Source: Streptacidiphilus sp. 4-A2 (GTDB taxonomy: Bacteria; Actinomycetota; Actinomycetes; Streptomycetales; Streptomycetaceae). From it: DNA of 64,000 bases. Below the pieces are notes generated by a model, which made no database searches, was not told the origin of the DNA, and saw only the letters and a program-made list of their open reading frames with translations. The position numbers and the translations under genes are program-made. Below, piece after piece: positions 33,201-43,165 of this stretch (the first letter of the stretch is position 1; each line of letters opens with the position of its first letter). The DNA is taken from contig JAAFYY010000001.1 of NCBI GenBank assembly GCA_014284505.1, positions 2,108,001 to 2,172,000 on the forward strand, written 5' to 3'.

Positions 33201-33482
33201 TCAGGACGGTTTGGGCGGGTGCAGGGCGGCCGTCCAGCCGGCCAGTTCGGCCGTGGTCGCGATCGCCCGCTCGCAGATGGCCAGGCAGTCCAGGCGGGCC
33301 CGGTCGACGGCCGGTGCGATCAGGAACATCACACCGCGAGCACCGGCCCGGGAGGTGTGGACCCGAAGGTGCTCGAACCCCTTCTGTTCCTCCCCGGAGC
33401 GGGTGAGCGCAGGGGTGAGGATCCTCCGGGCCTCATCTGACACTCCATCAGGACAGCTCATGGAGAACGAGATTACGTGCAT
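33201..33482 (-). CDS. Small uncharacterised protein
   Basis: A 93-residue frame starting at ATG 33482 ('MHVISFSMSCPDGVSDEA'); an upstream ATG at 33503 is also possible, and neither has a good ribosome site. It has a compact alpha/beta look, with 'GVMFLIAPAVDRARLDCLAI' and a C-terminal 'GWTAALHPPKPS'. Similar small proteins occur beside biosynthetic genes in actinomycetes, but I know no function. It lies 84 bp upstream of the MFS gene on the same strand and is divergent from the LuxR-type regulator. Confidence 0.55.
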   Translation of the reverse strand: MHVISFSMSCPDGVSDEARRILTPALTRSGEEQKGFEHLRVHTSRAGARGVMFLIAPAVDRARLDCLAICERAIATTAELAGWTAALHPPKPS

Positions 33483-33529
33483 GAATCGACTGTCGCGCAT
33501 CATCGTGGGCCCAGTGAAGGCAATCCCGA

Positions 33530-33543
33530 GTCACTTAAATGAC
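33530..33543. promoter_or_regulatory. Near-perfect palindrome, candidate operator
   Basis: GTCACTTAAATGAC is palindromic except for one symmetric mismatch pair and is A+T-rich in an otherwise G+C-rich sequence. It lies in the intergenic region between the divergent small gene (33482) and the LuxR-type regulator (33679), where an autoregulatory site would be expected. No direct evidence of binding. Confidence 0.35.
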
Positions 33544-33678
33544 ATGGCTCATACGTGCCAGGTGGCCGGTCGAGCTGATTCGGATCTTGACGAGTGATCG
33601 CCCGGACGGATAGGTAGGACGCCGGACACCCGCAGCCGCCCGAGCAGTCGCCGAACGGCCGGGCGGACGACGAGAAGC

Positions 33679-34677
33679 ATGGGGAATGCTGAGATGCTGG
33701 GTGCGCTTGGGCTGACCGACGAGGGTGAAGCCGTCTACCGCCTCATGATCGCCCAGCCGGACTGGACCGTCGCCCAGCTCGCCGGGGAACTGGGCTGGGG
33801 CAACGACTCGGTGCGGGCAGTCCTGGACCAGCTGGCCGACCTGGAACTGCTCAGACCGTCCTGGACGGCGGACGGCACACCGCGGATGGCCAACCCCCAG
33901 GTGGCCTTCGAGGTACTGCTGGCGCGCCGCCAGGCGGACCTCACCCGCCAGCTCCAGGAGGTGGAGGTCAGCCGGGCGGTCATCGCCTCGCTGATGGAGG
34001 AGTACTCCGCGTCGGACCTGGGCACCGACCGGGACGGCATCCAGCGGCTGCACAGCATGGAGGACGTCAGGATGATGTTCCAGGAGCTGGGCAGGCAGAC
34101 CCGGGAGGAGACGCTCTCGTTCGCCCCAGGGGGGCCGCAGACCCCGGAGAACCGCGCCGCCAGCCGTCCGGTGACCGAGGCCCTGCTCGCCCGCGGGGTC
34201 AAGGTCAGAACCATCTACCTCAGCAGCGTCCGCAACGACCCGGGCAGTATCGCCCATGCCGACTGGCTGGCCGAGCAGGGAGCCAGAACCCGGACCAGAC
34301 CGGCGCTCCCGATGCGGATGCAGATCGTGGACCGGAAGGTCGCCGTCGTCCCGCTCGACCCGGACGACAGCTCGAAGGGCGCGGCGGTGATCAGGGAGCA
34401 GGGGGTGCTCACCGGGCTGTGCGCGCTGTTCGAGTCCGTGTGGGAGGCGGCGGAGCCGTTCGGGGAGGCCTCCTCCACCCCCAAGGGCGAGATCAGCAAC
34501 CAGCAACGGGAACTGCTGAGGCTGCTGTCGAAGGGCCTCACCGACGAGGCGGCGGCACGCCAGCTCGGGGTGTCCCTGCGGACCGAGCGGCGCATGATCA
34601 CCGACCTGATGGAGCAACTGGGCGCGCAGAGCAGGTTCCAGCTCGGCCAGCGGGTGATGGAGGCAGGCGTGCTCTAG
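33679..34677 (+). CDS. LuxR-type regulator with N-terminal TrmB-like helix-turn-helix
   Basis: 332 residues, intact, from ATG 33679 (GAGAAG upstream; ATG 33694 is an alternative). The N-terminal region ('EAVYRLMIAQPDWTVAQLAG') is a TrmB-like winged helix, the middle resembles the sensor part of such proteins, and the C-terminal LuxR/GerE helix-turn-helix reads 'LLRLLSKGLTDEAAARQLGV' then 'SLRTERRMITDLMEQLGAQS'. This two-HTH type is common beside actinomycete biosynthetic genes. Its position next to the exporter/PPTase end makes it a likely regulator of cluster A. Confidence 0.85.
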   Translation: MGNAEMLGALGLTDEGEAVYRLMIAQPDWTVAQLAGELGWGNDSVRAVLDQLADLELLRPSWTADGTPRMANPQVAFEVLLARRQADLTRQLQEVEVSRAVIASLMEEYSASDLGTDRDGIQRLHSMEDVRMMFQELGRQTREETLSFAPGGPQTPENRAASRPVTEALLARGVKVRTIYLSSVRNDPGSIAHADWLAEQGARTRTRPALPMRMQIVDRKVAVVPLDPDDSSKGAAVIREQGVLTGLCALFESVWEAAEPFGEASSTPKGEISNQQRELLRLLSKGLTDEAAARQLGVSLRTERRMITDLMEQLGAQSRFQLGQRVMEAGVL

Positions 34678-34684
34678 CCCTCCC

Positions 34685-34740
34685 GGCGGCACTTCTCCGG
34701 CGGCACTTCTCAAGCGGCACTTCTCCAGCGGCACCTCTCC
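34685..34740. repeat. Four 14-bp tandem repeats
   Basis: A 14-bp unit of the form GGCACTTCTCC plus a variable AGC/GGC start recurs four times (GGCAC at 34688, 34702, 34716 and, with a changed base, 34730). It directly follows the LuxR-type gene stop. A G+C-rich stem (34812-34825, GCCCCT-CC-AGGGGC) sits further downstream and may terminate transcription. Confidence 0.8.
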
Positions 34741-34843
34741 GGTCGTCCCACGTCAGCCCCCGCGTTCGCGCGGGCACCGGGCCGGCTCGTCCGGGGCACC
34801 CCGCAGGGGCGGCCCCTCCAGGGGCTCTGAGACGATCTCCGCC

Positions 34844-36020
34844 ATGCCAGACCGAAACACCTCCGCATCCGACCGCACGATCGTCCTCCGCTTTCTTTAC
34901 GTCCTGGTCGTCGTGACCGGGTATCTGTGTGCCGTATCCGGCTCGCCGAGCAGCCCGGTGCGCGTCACAGCGGCTCTGGGAGGCTCCTGGCTGGGCGCTT
35001 CACTGCCGGTGACGCTCTGGTCCCTTGCCGCCCTCACCCTTGGCCGTCGCGTCGGGCTCACCCCCACCATCATGTCGCTGGGGATCGGGCCGGCCCTGCG
35101 GACCTCGTTCGTCGACCACCGGATCCTGATCGTGCGTCGCTTTCCTTTCCCCGTCCTCAGCATCCGCTCGGTCAAGGATCCTGGTCGGATCACCATGCTC
35201 CGGCTTGCGCCGCTGGTGCTTGTCGCCGCGGCGGTCCAAGGACTGGCCGGCTGGGGACTCCTGCTGGTACCCGGCCCCTTCGGTGTGGCGGCTGGTACCG
35301 CGTGCCTGGGGACGGCGCTGGTCCGGCTCGTCGGAGTTCGGCGCACCGCGGGCGCGCACTCCCCGGGAGGTCCTGCGCCGGCGCAGCGCATCGGTGACGC
35401 CCCGGCCCTACAGGTGATAGCCGCGACCCAGCGGAGCCTGCCGGAGGCGCGACGCCTGATCGACGGCTGGTCGGATCCGGATCTGCGCGGGTCGACCAAC
35501 GGCAGGATGGCCGAACTGCTGGTGCTGATGGGAGAAGGCCGCTACCGCGAAGCCATGACCCTGGCCGAGGCGCTCGCTCCGGCCGCCGACCTGACCCCGT
35601 CGACCGGGCCGGCGTACAACTGAGTCTGGCCCGGGCGCTCGCCTACCAGATGGAAGCCGGTCCGAGCGAGCCCGGTGACCGCGAGCATTTCCTCGCGCTG
35701 TGCCGGGAGCTTCGTGACGCACCCGCCGGGGTCACCTCCGGGAGCGATCTCCAGAGTCTGTACTACCTGGTCAAGGGGATGTGGAGGTGGCTGTCGACGA
35801 GGCCAGGGCTGCGGCCCGGGTCGGCAGTGCGCCGCTGCGCCGCTGCATGACCCGCTGCACCCTGGCTGTGGCTCTCCACCGCGCCGGACGCACCACGGAC
35901 GCCGACAAGGCACTTCGCCTGGCCAAGAAGGACGGGCCCGACATCGCCCGCCTCGCCTTCGTCACCGGCCTCCTCGACGGCGCCGGCCGGTCCGTCCCGC
36001 TCTCCGCGGCTGCCGACTGA
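34844..36020 (+). CDS. Membrane protein with C-terminal repeat-like soluble domain
   Basis: From ATG 34844 the protein has about four hydrophobic segments ('FLYVLVVVTGYLCAV', 'LPVTLWSLAALTLG', 'LAPLVLVAAAVQGLAGWGLL', 'FGVAAGTACLGTALV'). A soluble tail rich in Ala/Leu helices follows ('GRMAELLVLMGEGRYREAMT', 'DKALRLAKKDGPDIARLAF') and looks TPR-like. The second loop ('LTPTIMSLGIGPALRT') resembles membrane site-2-protease-like or peptidase-associated proteins, but no HExxH is visible. Frameshifts near 35610 and 35780. About 390 residues; no function assigned. Confidence 0.65.
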
Positions 36021-36047
36021 GCCGGGCGGAGCCGTCGGCACCGGAGC

Positions 36048-37300
36048 TCAGGCGGGTACTTCGCCGGCGAATACCACGACGATTCCATACAGCCCGGAGA
36101 GCAGCGCGAACGCGCCCAGCAGGAAAGCCGGCCGCCATCTGCCGCGGATCTTCGCCACCCGTTCGGCTATCGGGAAAAGGAGGGTGAACGCAGGCAGGAG
36201 AAAGCGCGCCAGCGGTGGTGCCGGGGAGGCGTTTCCCAGGTCTATGACTATCAGTGCCGCGCTGTAGGCGAGCAGTACCAGGGGCTGACGGCGCCGCAGG
36301 GTGCGGATGAACAGGGCCAGGTAGGCAAACAGCGTGACGAGCATGACCGCGGAAACAGCGGCAGAAGTGCCATGAGAGAAAGGGGAACGCAGTCCGGTTG
36401 CCGCAGCCTCATGGATGAGCAGCCCGAAGAAGGACAGGCCGCCATTGAAACTCGACCCCCAGGCGTCCTGGATGTGGAAATACGCAAGCCAGGAGCCCTC
36501 CACCCACCCCGTCCACAGGATGTAGCCGACCCAGCCCATGGGAGCGACCAGGCAGAGAGCCAGCAGGCGCCGCCGGAGGAGAGGGTAGTCGTCAGCGCCT
36601 CGCTCGCTGCGCAACTCGGCCAGGGCGGCCACTGCGACAGCCGCGGTGAGTGCCATGGTGGTCGGTCTTGTCAGGCCCGCGAGGAAACACAGCACCCCGG
36701 CCCAAAGCCAGCAGCGGGTCATCACCGCATACAGCGTCCAGGCAGCGAGCGCGGTGAACAGAGATTCCGAGTAGGCCATGTTTTCGATTGCCGCGAGCGG
36801 CAGCACGCCCCAGAGCACTGCCGCGATGACGCCCACGCGGTGGCCGTGGCAGTGCGCGGCGCAGGCGTAGATCCCCAGAGCCGCGGCGATCCCGGCCGCC
36901 CCGGACACAATCACCAGCGCCGTACCCGCACTGATCGGCAGAATCCGGTACAGCGGTTCGGCGAGACCTGGATACAACGGGAAGAAGGCACGCGGCGAAT
37001 AGGGGATGCCATGTGCGCCGATCGTGCCGTTCGGAGTCGCATAGGGAATCCGGGCCGTGTAGCCGATTTCGACGATCCGGGTGTACCAGGCAGCATCCCA
37101 AGCGCCTCCCAGCCGTGCCAGTGCTGATATGTGGCACGTTTGTCCGTAGATCACCAGGACAATCAGGCCGAGAGCGCGCGCTGCGACGTATCCACCCAGC
37201 GCTGCAACAGCACGCCGAGAGAAGAATGCGGAGAGACCGTTGCAGGGGACACCGCAGGCGGAAGAGGCGCCTGCTGGCGAGGTGGGCGAGCGGAGATCAT
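36048..37300 (-). CDS. PIG-V-like mannosyltransferase/glycosyltransferase membrane protein
   Basis: A polytopic protein with a short lumenal loop after TM1 typical of dolichol-linked mannosyltransferases ('GGAWDAAWYTRIVEIGYT', with W-D) and 'FFPLYPGLAEPLYRILP' and 'YSESLFTALAAWTLYAV', all familiar from the PIG-V/mannosyltransferase family. It probably transfers mannose from a polyprenyl donor in the membrane. The open frame starts only from an upstream TTG (37397). ATG 37300 lies in a different frame and would need a shift near 37215, so the 5' end is uncertain. It lies tail to tail with the membrane protein (27-bp gap). Confidence 0.7.
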
Positions 37301-37404
37301 ACGGCGCAACTCTAGGCCAAGGCCCCGTGCTCGACCGCCGGGACCACCTCGGCCCCCGATGCCTGCCGACAGGCCGGGGCCGGGGCCGGCTCGGCAACCC
37401 GGGG

Positions 37405-40400
37405 TCAGAACCGAACCGTGGAGGTGAGTCCGGCCGGCTCCAGCGAGGTCAGCAGTGACTCTGCTGCCGCGCCCTCTGCCGCTCCGCTGCGTCGGTAGAG
37501 AGCCACCGCCTGCCGCAGGTCGGGCAGGGCGGCGGCGTGGTCGCCGGAGCGGACGGCGCAGCGGGCCACGCCTTCCAGGGCCCGTGCCTCCGCCAACGGG
37601 CTGCGGATCTCGCGCGCGAGGTCCAGGGCCTGACGGAAGCAGGTGAGCGCCTCGTCCGGCCGGGCGGTGTCCAGCAGCAGCGAGCCTGTGGTGTGCAGGA
37701 CCGCGGCCTCGCGCCGGCGGTCGCCGATCTCCTCGACGAGTGTTCGCGCCCGGGCCAGCAGCCCCGCCGCGCCCGCGCGGTCCCCGAGCGCCAGCCGCAC
37801 CCGCGCCAGGTCGTGCAAGGCACTCGCTTCCTCGTCGCGGACACCGGCCTCCCGGTAGTCGATGAGGAGTTGTTGCAGCAGTTCCTCGGCGGCCAGGGCC
37901 TGGCCGGTCTCCAGCCGGAGCCGGGCCAGGCCGTGGCGGACGAGGAACGGGCCGCTGCGCTCGCCGATCTCCGAGTAGGTCTCCAGGGCCGCATCGAACA
38001 GTGCGGCGGCGGCCGGGTAGTCGCCGGTACTGCTTCGCAGGTACCCCAGCTCGCATCGGGCGTTGGCCTCGCCCAGGCGGTGCCCCAGGTTCTGGTAGGC
38101 CTGGAGGGCCTGCTCCAGCAGGTCGGCGGCGGCCGGGAGGTCGTCCTGCGCCCGGTGGATGGCACCCAGGTTCCACAGCAGGTTGGCCTCGCCCAGGCCC
38201 TCGCCCAGCTCCCGGTAGATGACCAGGGCCCGTTGGCCGAGGCTGGTCGCGCCCTCGTAGTCGAGAGCCTGCTGCCGGACCCGCCCCAGCGCCCAGAGGG
38301 TGTTGCCCTCGCCGAGGCGGTCACCCAGGCTGCGGAAGATGGCCAGGGCCTGCTCGTGGCACCGGGCCGCAGCCGGATAGTCCCGCTCCATGTGGTGCAC
38401 GCGGCCCAGCTGCCACAGCGCGGTCGCCTCGCCGGAGCGGTCGCCCAGGCCCCGGTGCAGCGCCAGTGTCTGTCGTTGCAGTTCGGCCGCGCCCTGGTAG
38501 TCCCCCATCATGATCCTGGACCGCCCCAGCCGGTCCAGCGCAACGGCCTGGCCGCGGAGGTCGCCCAGCTCCTGCGCGGCAGCGGCCGCGGCGCGGTGCA
38601 GGACCGCACCCTGCGACGGCAGGCCCTCCTGCACCAGGAAGGCGCTCAGGGAGCCGCTCAACGCGGCCGTCCGCGCGGGCCCGGTGGACAGCGCCGCGGC
38701 AAGCAGGTTGTCCCGCTCGGCCCGCATCCACTGCAGGGCTGCACCGAGGTCGGGCAGCGGCGGCACGACGCCGGGCACCGGGCAGTCCACGGTCCGGTCG
38801 CGGCTGGCACGGGGGGCGATGTGACTGTCCGCCAGGTGGGCAATGTACTGGTAGTAGTCCAGCAACCGCTCCAGCGCGGCATCGTGGCCCCCGGCTTCGA
38901 CGGAGCCTTCCGGGTCGGCCTGGTCGGTGGTGCCGAGGGTGCGGGCGTAGAGGCGGACCAGATCGTGCAGCAGATAACGGCCGGCGGTCCGCTGCATGAC
39001 CAGGTTGTTGTCGAGCAGGGACTCCAGCAGCGACTCCGCGAGGTAGTGGCTGGTACCCAGCAACGCGGCAGCGGCATACGGGTCGATGTCGCCTCCGGGT
39101 ATCCGGCCGAGCAGAAGGAGAAGCTGTTGTTCGTCGTGGCGCATGCCTCGGTAGGAGGTTTCGAAGACGGCCGCGACATCCCGTTCCTCGTCACAGAGCC
39201 GGGTCAGACGGCTTTGCTCGTCGCGCAACTGGGCGGCCAGGTCGCTCACGGTCAGCGTACGACGGTGCCGCAGCCGCGAGCCGGCGATCCGCAGGGCCAG
39301 CGGCAGGCAGCCGCACAGCAGCGCCAGCTCCGGAAGGTCCGGGTCGTCCTCGGCGAGCCGGTTCGGTCCGGCAACCATGCGGATGAGTGAGGTCGCCTCT
39401 GTCAGCGAGAGCACCCCCAGGGCCAGGGTGTGCGCGTCGTCCAGACCCACGAGGCGCCTTCGACTGGTGACCATGACCAGACAGCCCGGAGCAGCCGGGA
39501 GCAGCGGCCGGACCTGCGCCGTGGACACCGCGTTGTCCAGCAGGATGAGGGTCCTCGTCCCGCTGAGCGTGTCGCGGTAGAGCGCGGCCTTGGCTCCGAG
39601 CTCGCGGGGATCTGCTGGGCGGCGACTCCGAGGGCGCCCAGCAGGGCGTCCAGTGCCTCCTCGGCGCTCAGTGCGGCTGTGCCCGCCGAATGGGCGCGCA
39701 GGTCGAGGAAGAGCTGTCCGTCCGGGAACCGCTCCCGGACCCGGTGGGCCGCGTGTACTGCCACGGCCGACTTGCCTATGCCACCGAGTCCGTCGATCGC
39801 GCACAGCACCACCGTTCCCGGCGCATCCCCCGCCGTGGTCAGGTCGACCAGGCGCAGGAGCTGTCCCAGTTCCTCCTCACGCCCGACGAAGAGACGGGTG
39901 TCGGTGGGCAACTGGTTGACCGGCCCTTTCGGGGCGGTCCCGGTCTCGGGCGTGACGGCCGGCGCCGCAGGGGCCGGCATGTCGAGTGTGGCGGACAGAA
40001 TGGCCTGTTCCGCCGCGGCCAGCCCGGGCCCCGGGTCGAGCCCCAGTTCCTGGGCCAGCCGAGTGCGGGTGGAGTGCAGCACCGCCAGGGCATCCCGCTG
40101 ACGCCCGGCCCGGTAGAGAGCGATGGCGAGCCGCTCCGCGATCCCCTCCCAGAACGGGTGTTCGTCGAGCAGGGCCGACATTTCGGCGATGACCGCGGCG
40201 TGGTTCCCGCAGGCGAGTTCCAGGTCGGCCAGCGCCTCGTGGGCCGCCATGTGTTCTTCCTGGAGCCGCGTGCGTGCGGTGCTCACGAACGGTGCTTCGA
40301 TGCCGGACAGGGGTTCGCCACGCCACAGGGCGAGGGCAGTGCGCAGTTCGACGATGGACGTCCCGGTCGGGCCTGTCCTGACAGCGGCCCGGGCGGCGCG

Positions 40401-40718
40401 GACGCTCGCGATGAAGCGGGCGGCGTCGATCGCGTCGGGGGGCACCATGAACTGGTAGGCGCCGTTCACAAGTTGAAGTTGCCCGCCGGCCTCGGCCGGC
40501 AGGGCCTTGCGCAGCTTCGAGATGATGTTGTGGATCTGTGCTCGCGCGGTCTGTGGTGAGCGTTCGCCCCAGAGACCGTCGATGAACTGCTCGACAGCGA
40601 CCGGCGAACCGTTCTGGAGCAGAAGCATGGCCAGGGCCGCGCGCAGGCGCGGGCCTGGAATCTGGACCTGCTGACCCCCGGATTCGATGGTCAGTGGGCC
40701 CAGCAGCCCGTACTTCAT
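37405..40718 (-). CDS. AfsR/SARP-family regulator 2 with NB-ARC and TPRs
   Basis: ATG 40718 after GGAGGGGG. N-terminal SARP DNA-binding domain ('MKYGLLGPLTIESGGQQVQI', 'LRAALAMLLLQNGSPVAVEQ') and activation domain to about residue 260. NB-ARC with P-loop 'AIDGLGGIGKSAVAVHAAH', 'TLILLDNAVSTAQVRPLLPA' and 'LALRIAGSRL'. At least eight C-terminal TPRs ('GEATALWQLGRVHHMERDYP', 'GEANLLWNLGAIHRAQDDLP'). One frameshift near 39605 splits the NB-ARC. About 1100 residues. It lies between the two clusters and points toward cluster A, so the cluster it controls cannot be told from position. Confidence 0.9.
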
Positions 40719-41345
40719 CGCCTTCCCCCTCCGGCTGTCGCGGTCGCGCGCATGCGAAGCACGGAACCGCGCGAGGTGGCGAATCGTTCGTGCTCACCGA
40801 ATCGCGAGTCGCAGGATTGTCAACCGGACTTGAGGAAGTTGTCAACTCCAGGCGTCGTGAACGGATCCGACGGAGGTACTCGCTGCTCAGCGGGCCCCGG
40901 GTGCTTCCGCGCGGCAACTGCGGAGCGCGAGTCCGCTACCGGTTCGCCGCCGGACCGACCACCTCTGCGCGACGGCGAGCGAAGAGGTGGGTGGGATCAT
41001 CTGCGCGAAGCACCAGGACGGCGAGCAGCAGGCTGCCCAACCCGGCCGCCGGGGCGGACGGAAGCGGGGGAATACCGGGCCGGGCAGCGCGGGGAAGGCG
41101 GCGGGTGCTAAGGAAGTCGGTGGAATTCACCTGGTCGCTGGGCATACCGCACTGACTGCATGTCACATATGTCGCCCGATCGGGACAGCTCAGTGGCCTG
41201 CCGGGCGGACTTCCGTTGGTGACACCGACGCAGGGATGACCATCGCGGCACGTACAGATCACGCTCCGGCAACGACGTCCACAGAACCCCCACAACCCTG
41301 CGATGCTGTGCCCCGTCCGCACCTAAGCGATCTTGGGAGTCCCCT
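40719..41345. other. Gene-free stretch between AfsR-like and DUF4234 genes
   Basis: Open frames here lack ribosome sites and family motifs. The stretch must contain the promoter of the AfsR-like gene (minus) and of the DUF4234 gene (plus). It is less G+C-rich around 41120-41230. No certain promoter elements were identified. Confidence 0.5.
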
Positions 41346-41774
41346 GTGCAGAACACGCCCGTACTCGCCCCGCCGACCGGCCTGGCGATGAAGCACCGCG
41401 GCTCGGTCGCCGTATGGCTCGGCCTGCCCATCATCACCTTGGGCATCTACTCGCTGGTCTGGTACTTCAAGATTCACAAGGAGCTCCGGAACTTCGACCA
41501 GCGCCAGCAGCTCAGCCCTGGTGGAAGCCTCTGCGTCATACTCTTCCTCAGCTGGACCGTGGTCGCCCCGCTGGTCTCGTACTACAACACCGGCAAGGCC
41601 GTCGCCGCCGCCCAGCGCGCGGCCGGCCTCGAGCCCACGTGCAGCCCGGCGGCAAGCTGCTGGCTCGCCCTCGTCTTCGGCCTGAACGTCTGGTACCTCC
41701 AGAAGGAGCTCAACCTCATCACCGACGCCTACCCGGGGATGGCGCCGAACACCCCAGTAGCCCTGGCCGGCTGA
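41346..41774 (+). CDS. DUF4234-family membrane protein
   Basis: GTG 41346; 142 residues, intact. The DUF4234 pattern is clear: 'LPIITLGIYSLVWYFKIHKE' as the first membrane segment with its charged end, a second segment 'LCVILFLSWTVVAPLVSYY', and a third near 'ASCWLALVFGLNVWYLQKEL'. Function unknown; these small proteins are widespread in actinomycetes and probably unrelated to the clusters. Confidence 0.8.
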   Translation: MQNTPVLAPPTGLAMKHRGSVAVWLGLPIITLGIYSLVWYFKIHKELRNFDQRQQLSPGGSLCVILFLSWTVVAPLVSYYNTGKAVAAAQRAAGLEPTCSPAASCWLALVFGLNVWYLQKELNLITDAYPGMAPNTPVALAG

Positions 41775-41809
41775 CGACGTCGCCGGTCGCCCGGCCGTAC
41801 CGGACACAG

Positions 41810-41837
41810 CGGCGCCCCCGCCTTCGGGGGAGCGCCG
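41810..41837. terminator. Stem-loop between convergent DUF4234 and MFS genes
   Basis: CGGCGCCCCCG (41810-41820) pairs with 41825-41837 around a CCTT loop, with a 2-nt bulge. It lies 36 bp after one stop and 42 bp before the other, so it is likely bidirectional. Confidence 0.7.
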
Positions 41838-41878
41838 CGTTCACGGCAGCCATGCAAGAACCACGTTGCGAGGACACG

Positions 41879-43122
41879 CTAGGCCGGAGCAGCTTCTCCT
41901 TGCGCGGCCGTTTGATGGGGCAGCTGCCGAACTGCGGAGGAGGCCAGTGGTACGACGGTGGCGACGGCGTAGATGACTGCTGCGCCGACGGCCACCTTGA
42001 AGCCACCGACGGCAGTGGCGAGCGGACCGACGCAGAGCTGGCCGACCGGAATGGCGATATAGGCCAGCAGGTCGTCGTAGGACGCAACACGCGACAGTAC
42101 ATCGGCGGGAACGTGCTCCTGAAGTGACGTGTCCCACCCGTCGGCTGCCACCGTGGTGCCCACTCCGGCGACGAACGCCGCCATGATGAGCCAGGGAGCC
42201 CCCAGGTGGGCTCCCAGGGCGAGCAAGGGCAACGCGCCAAGCACGCTCATCAGTTGCCCCAGGCGGAGGAGGCGCTTGACAACGATGCGGTACATCAGCG
42301 CGCTCATGAGCAACATGCCCATGCCGCGCGAACTGAGGACGAAGCCCCAGGTCGCTTCGCCGCTGATCTGCTTGGTGAGCGAGGGTCCCAGGATCTGCCA
42401 GGCACCGGTCTGCACCAGATTCACGACGCAGAAGGACAACGAAACCATCCACACCCAACGGATGCGCCGGAACTCGCCCCAGCCATCGCGGATGTCGGCC
42501 ACAATGGTCGATTTCCTCTCGGTGACGGTGTGCGTGGTGATGGTGAGCCCTGCCATGCATCCGGCCGCGAGGAGGTAGGTGACCGCATCGAAGGCGATCG
42601 CAGGTCCGCTGCCGGCCGTGGCGACGACCACGCCCGCCAGGCTCGGGCCGAGAATCTTCGTCGCGTTGCGCATCGAACTCAGCAGGGAGTTCGCTCGCTG
42701 AAGTTCCGCGCTCCCGACCAACTGCGGACGATGCCCCGTAGCGCCGGCGACGTGAACGCGCTGAGAACGCCGTTCAGGAACTCGAGGCAGGCGACCAGGA
42801 GCAGCGTGTAGTGACCGGTGAGCAGAATCGCCGCGACCGCGCCCTGGGTGAGTGCCGAACCGAGATTCGAGAGGACCAGCACGGTCCGACGTGAGAAGCG
42901 ATCAGCGACGGCTCCGCCCACCAGGAGGAACGCCAGCATCGGCACCATCCGCACGGCCAGGACGATGCCGAGGTCGACGGCGCTGCTCGAGGCGTCCAGC
43001 ACCGCGAACGCCAACGCGATCGGGGCCATGGAACTGCCGAGCAGGGAGACCAGCTGACCGCTGAAGAACCAGCTGAAGTCTCTTCGGCGTGCGGGTAGTG
43101 AAAGCATGCGCCTCAGTCTCAT
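41879..43122 (-). CDS. MFS exporter of cluster B
   Basis: ATG 43122 ('MRLRRMLSLPARRRDFSWFF'). About 414 residues and 12 membrane segments, with the MFS signature 'VGGAVADRFSRRTVLVLSNL' after TM2 and further segments such as 'FDAVTYLLAAGCMAGLTI' and 'LSVLGALPLLALGAHLGAPW'. One frameshift near 42715. It is divergent from an ArsR-type regulator with only 43 bp between starts, a typical regulator/exporter pair, and probably provides export or self-resistance for the cluster B product. Confidence 0.85.
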
Positions 43123-43130
43123 GGGTAGCC

Positions 43131-43155
43131 CTGCCGGGCGATAATATTTCGGCAG
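43131..43155. promoter_or_regulatory. Inverted repeat, probable operator of the ArsR-type regulator
   Basis: CTGCCG (43131-43136) and CGGCAG (43150-43155) form a perfect 6-bp inverted repeat with a 13-bp A+T-rich centre (GGCGATAATATTT) that contains a -10-like ATAATAT. It fills the 43-bp gap between the divergent MFS and ArsR-type starts and abuts the AGGAGG ribosome site of the regulator. Binding here would block both genes. Confidence 0.6.
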
Positions 43156-43165
43156 GAGGCGAAAG

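Noticed and set aside
40936-41322. 128-codon Cys-containing minus-strand frame upstream of the DUF4234 gene
   Set aside because: No ribosome site, no family pattern, and it occupies the expected promoter region.
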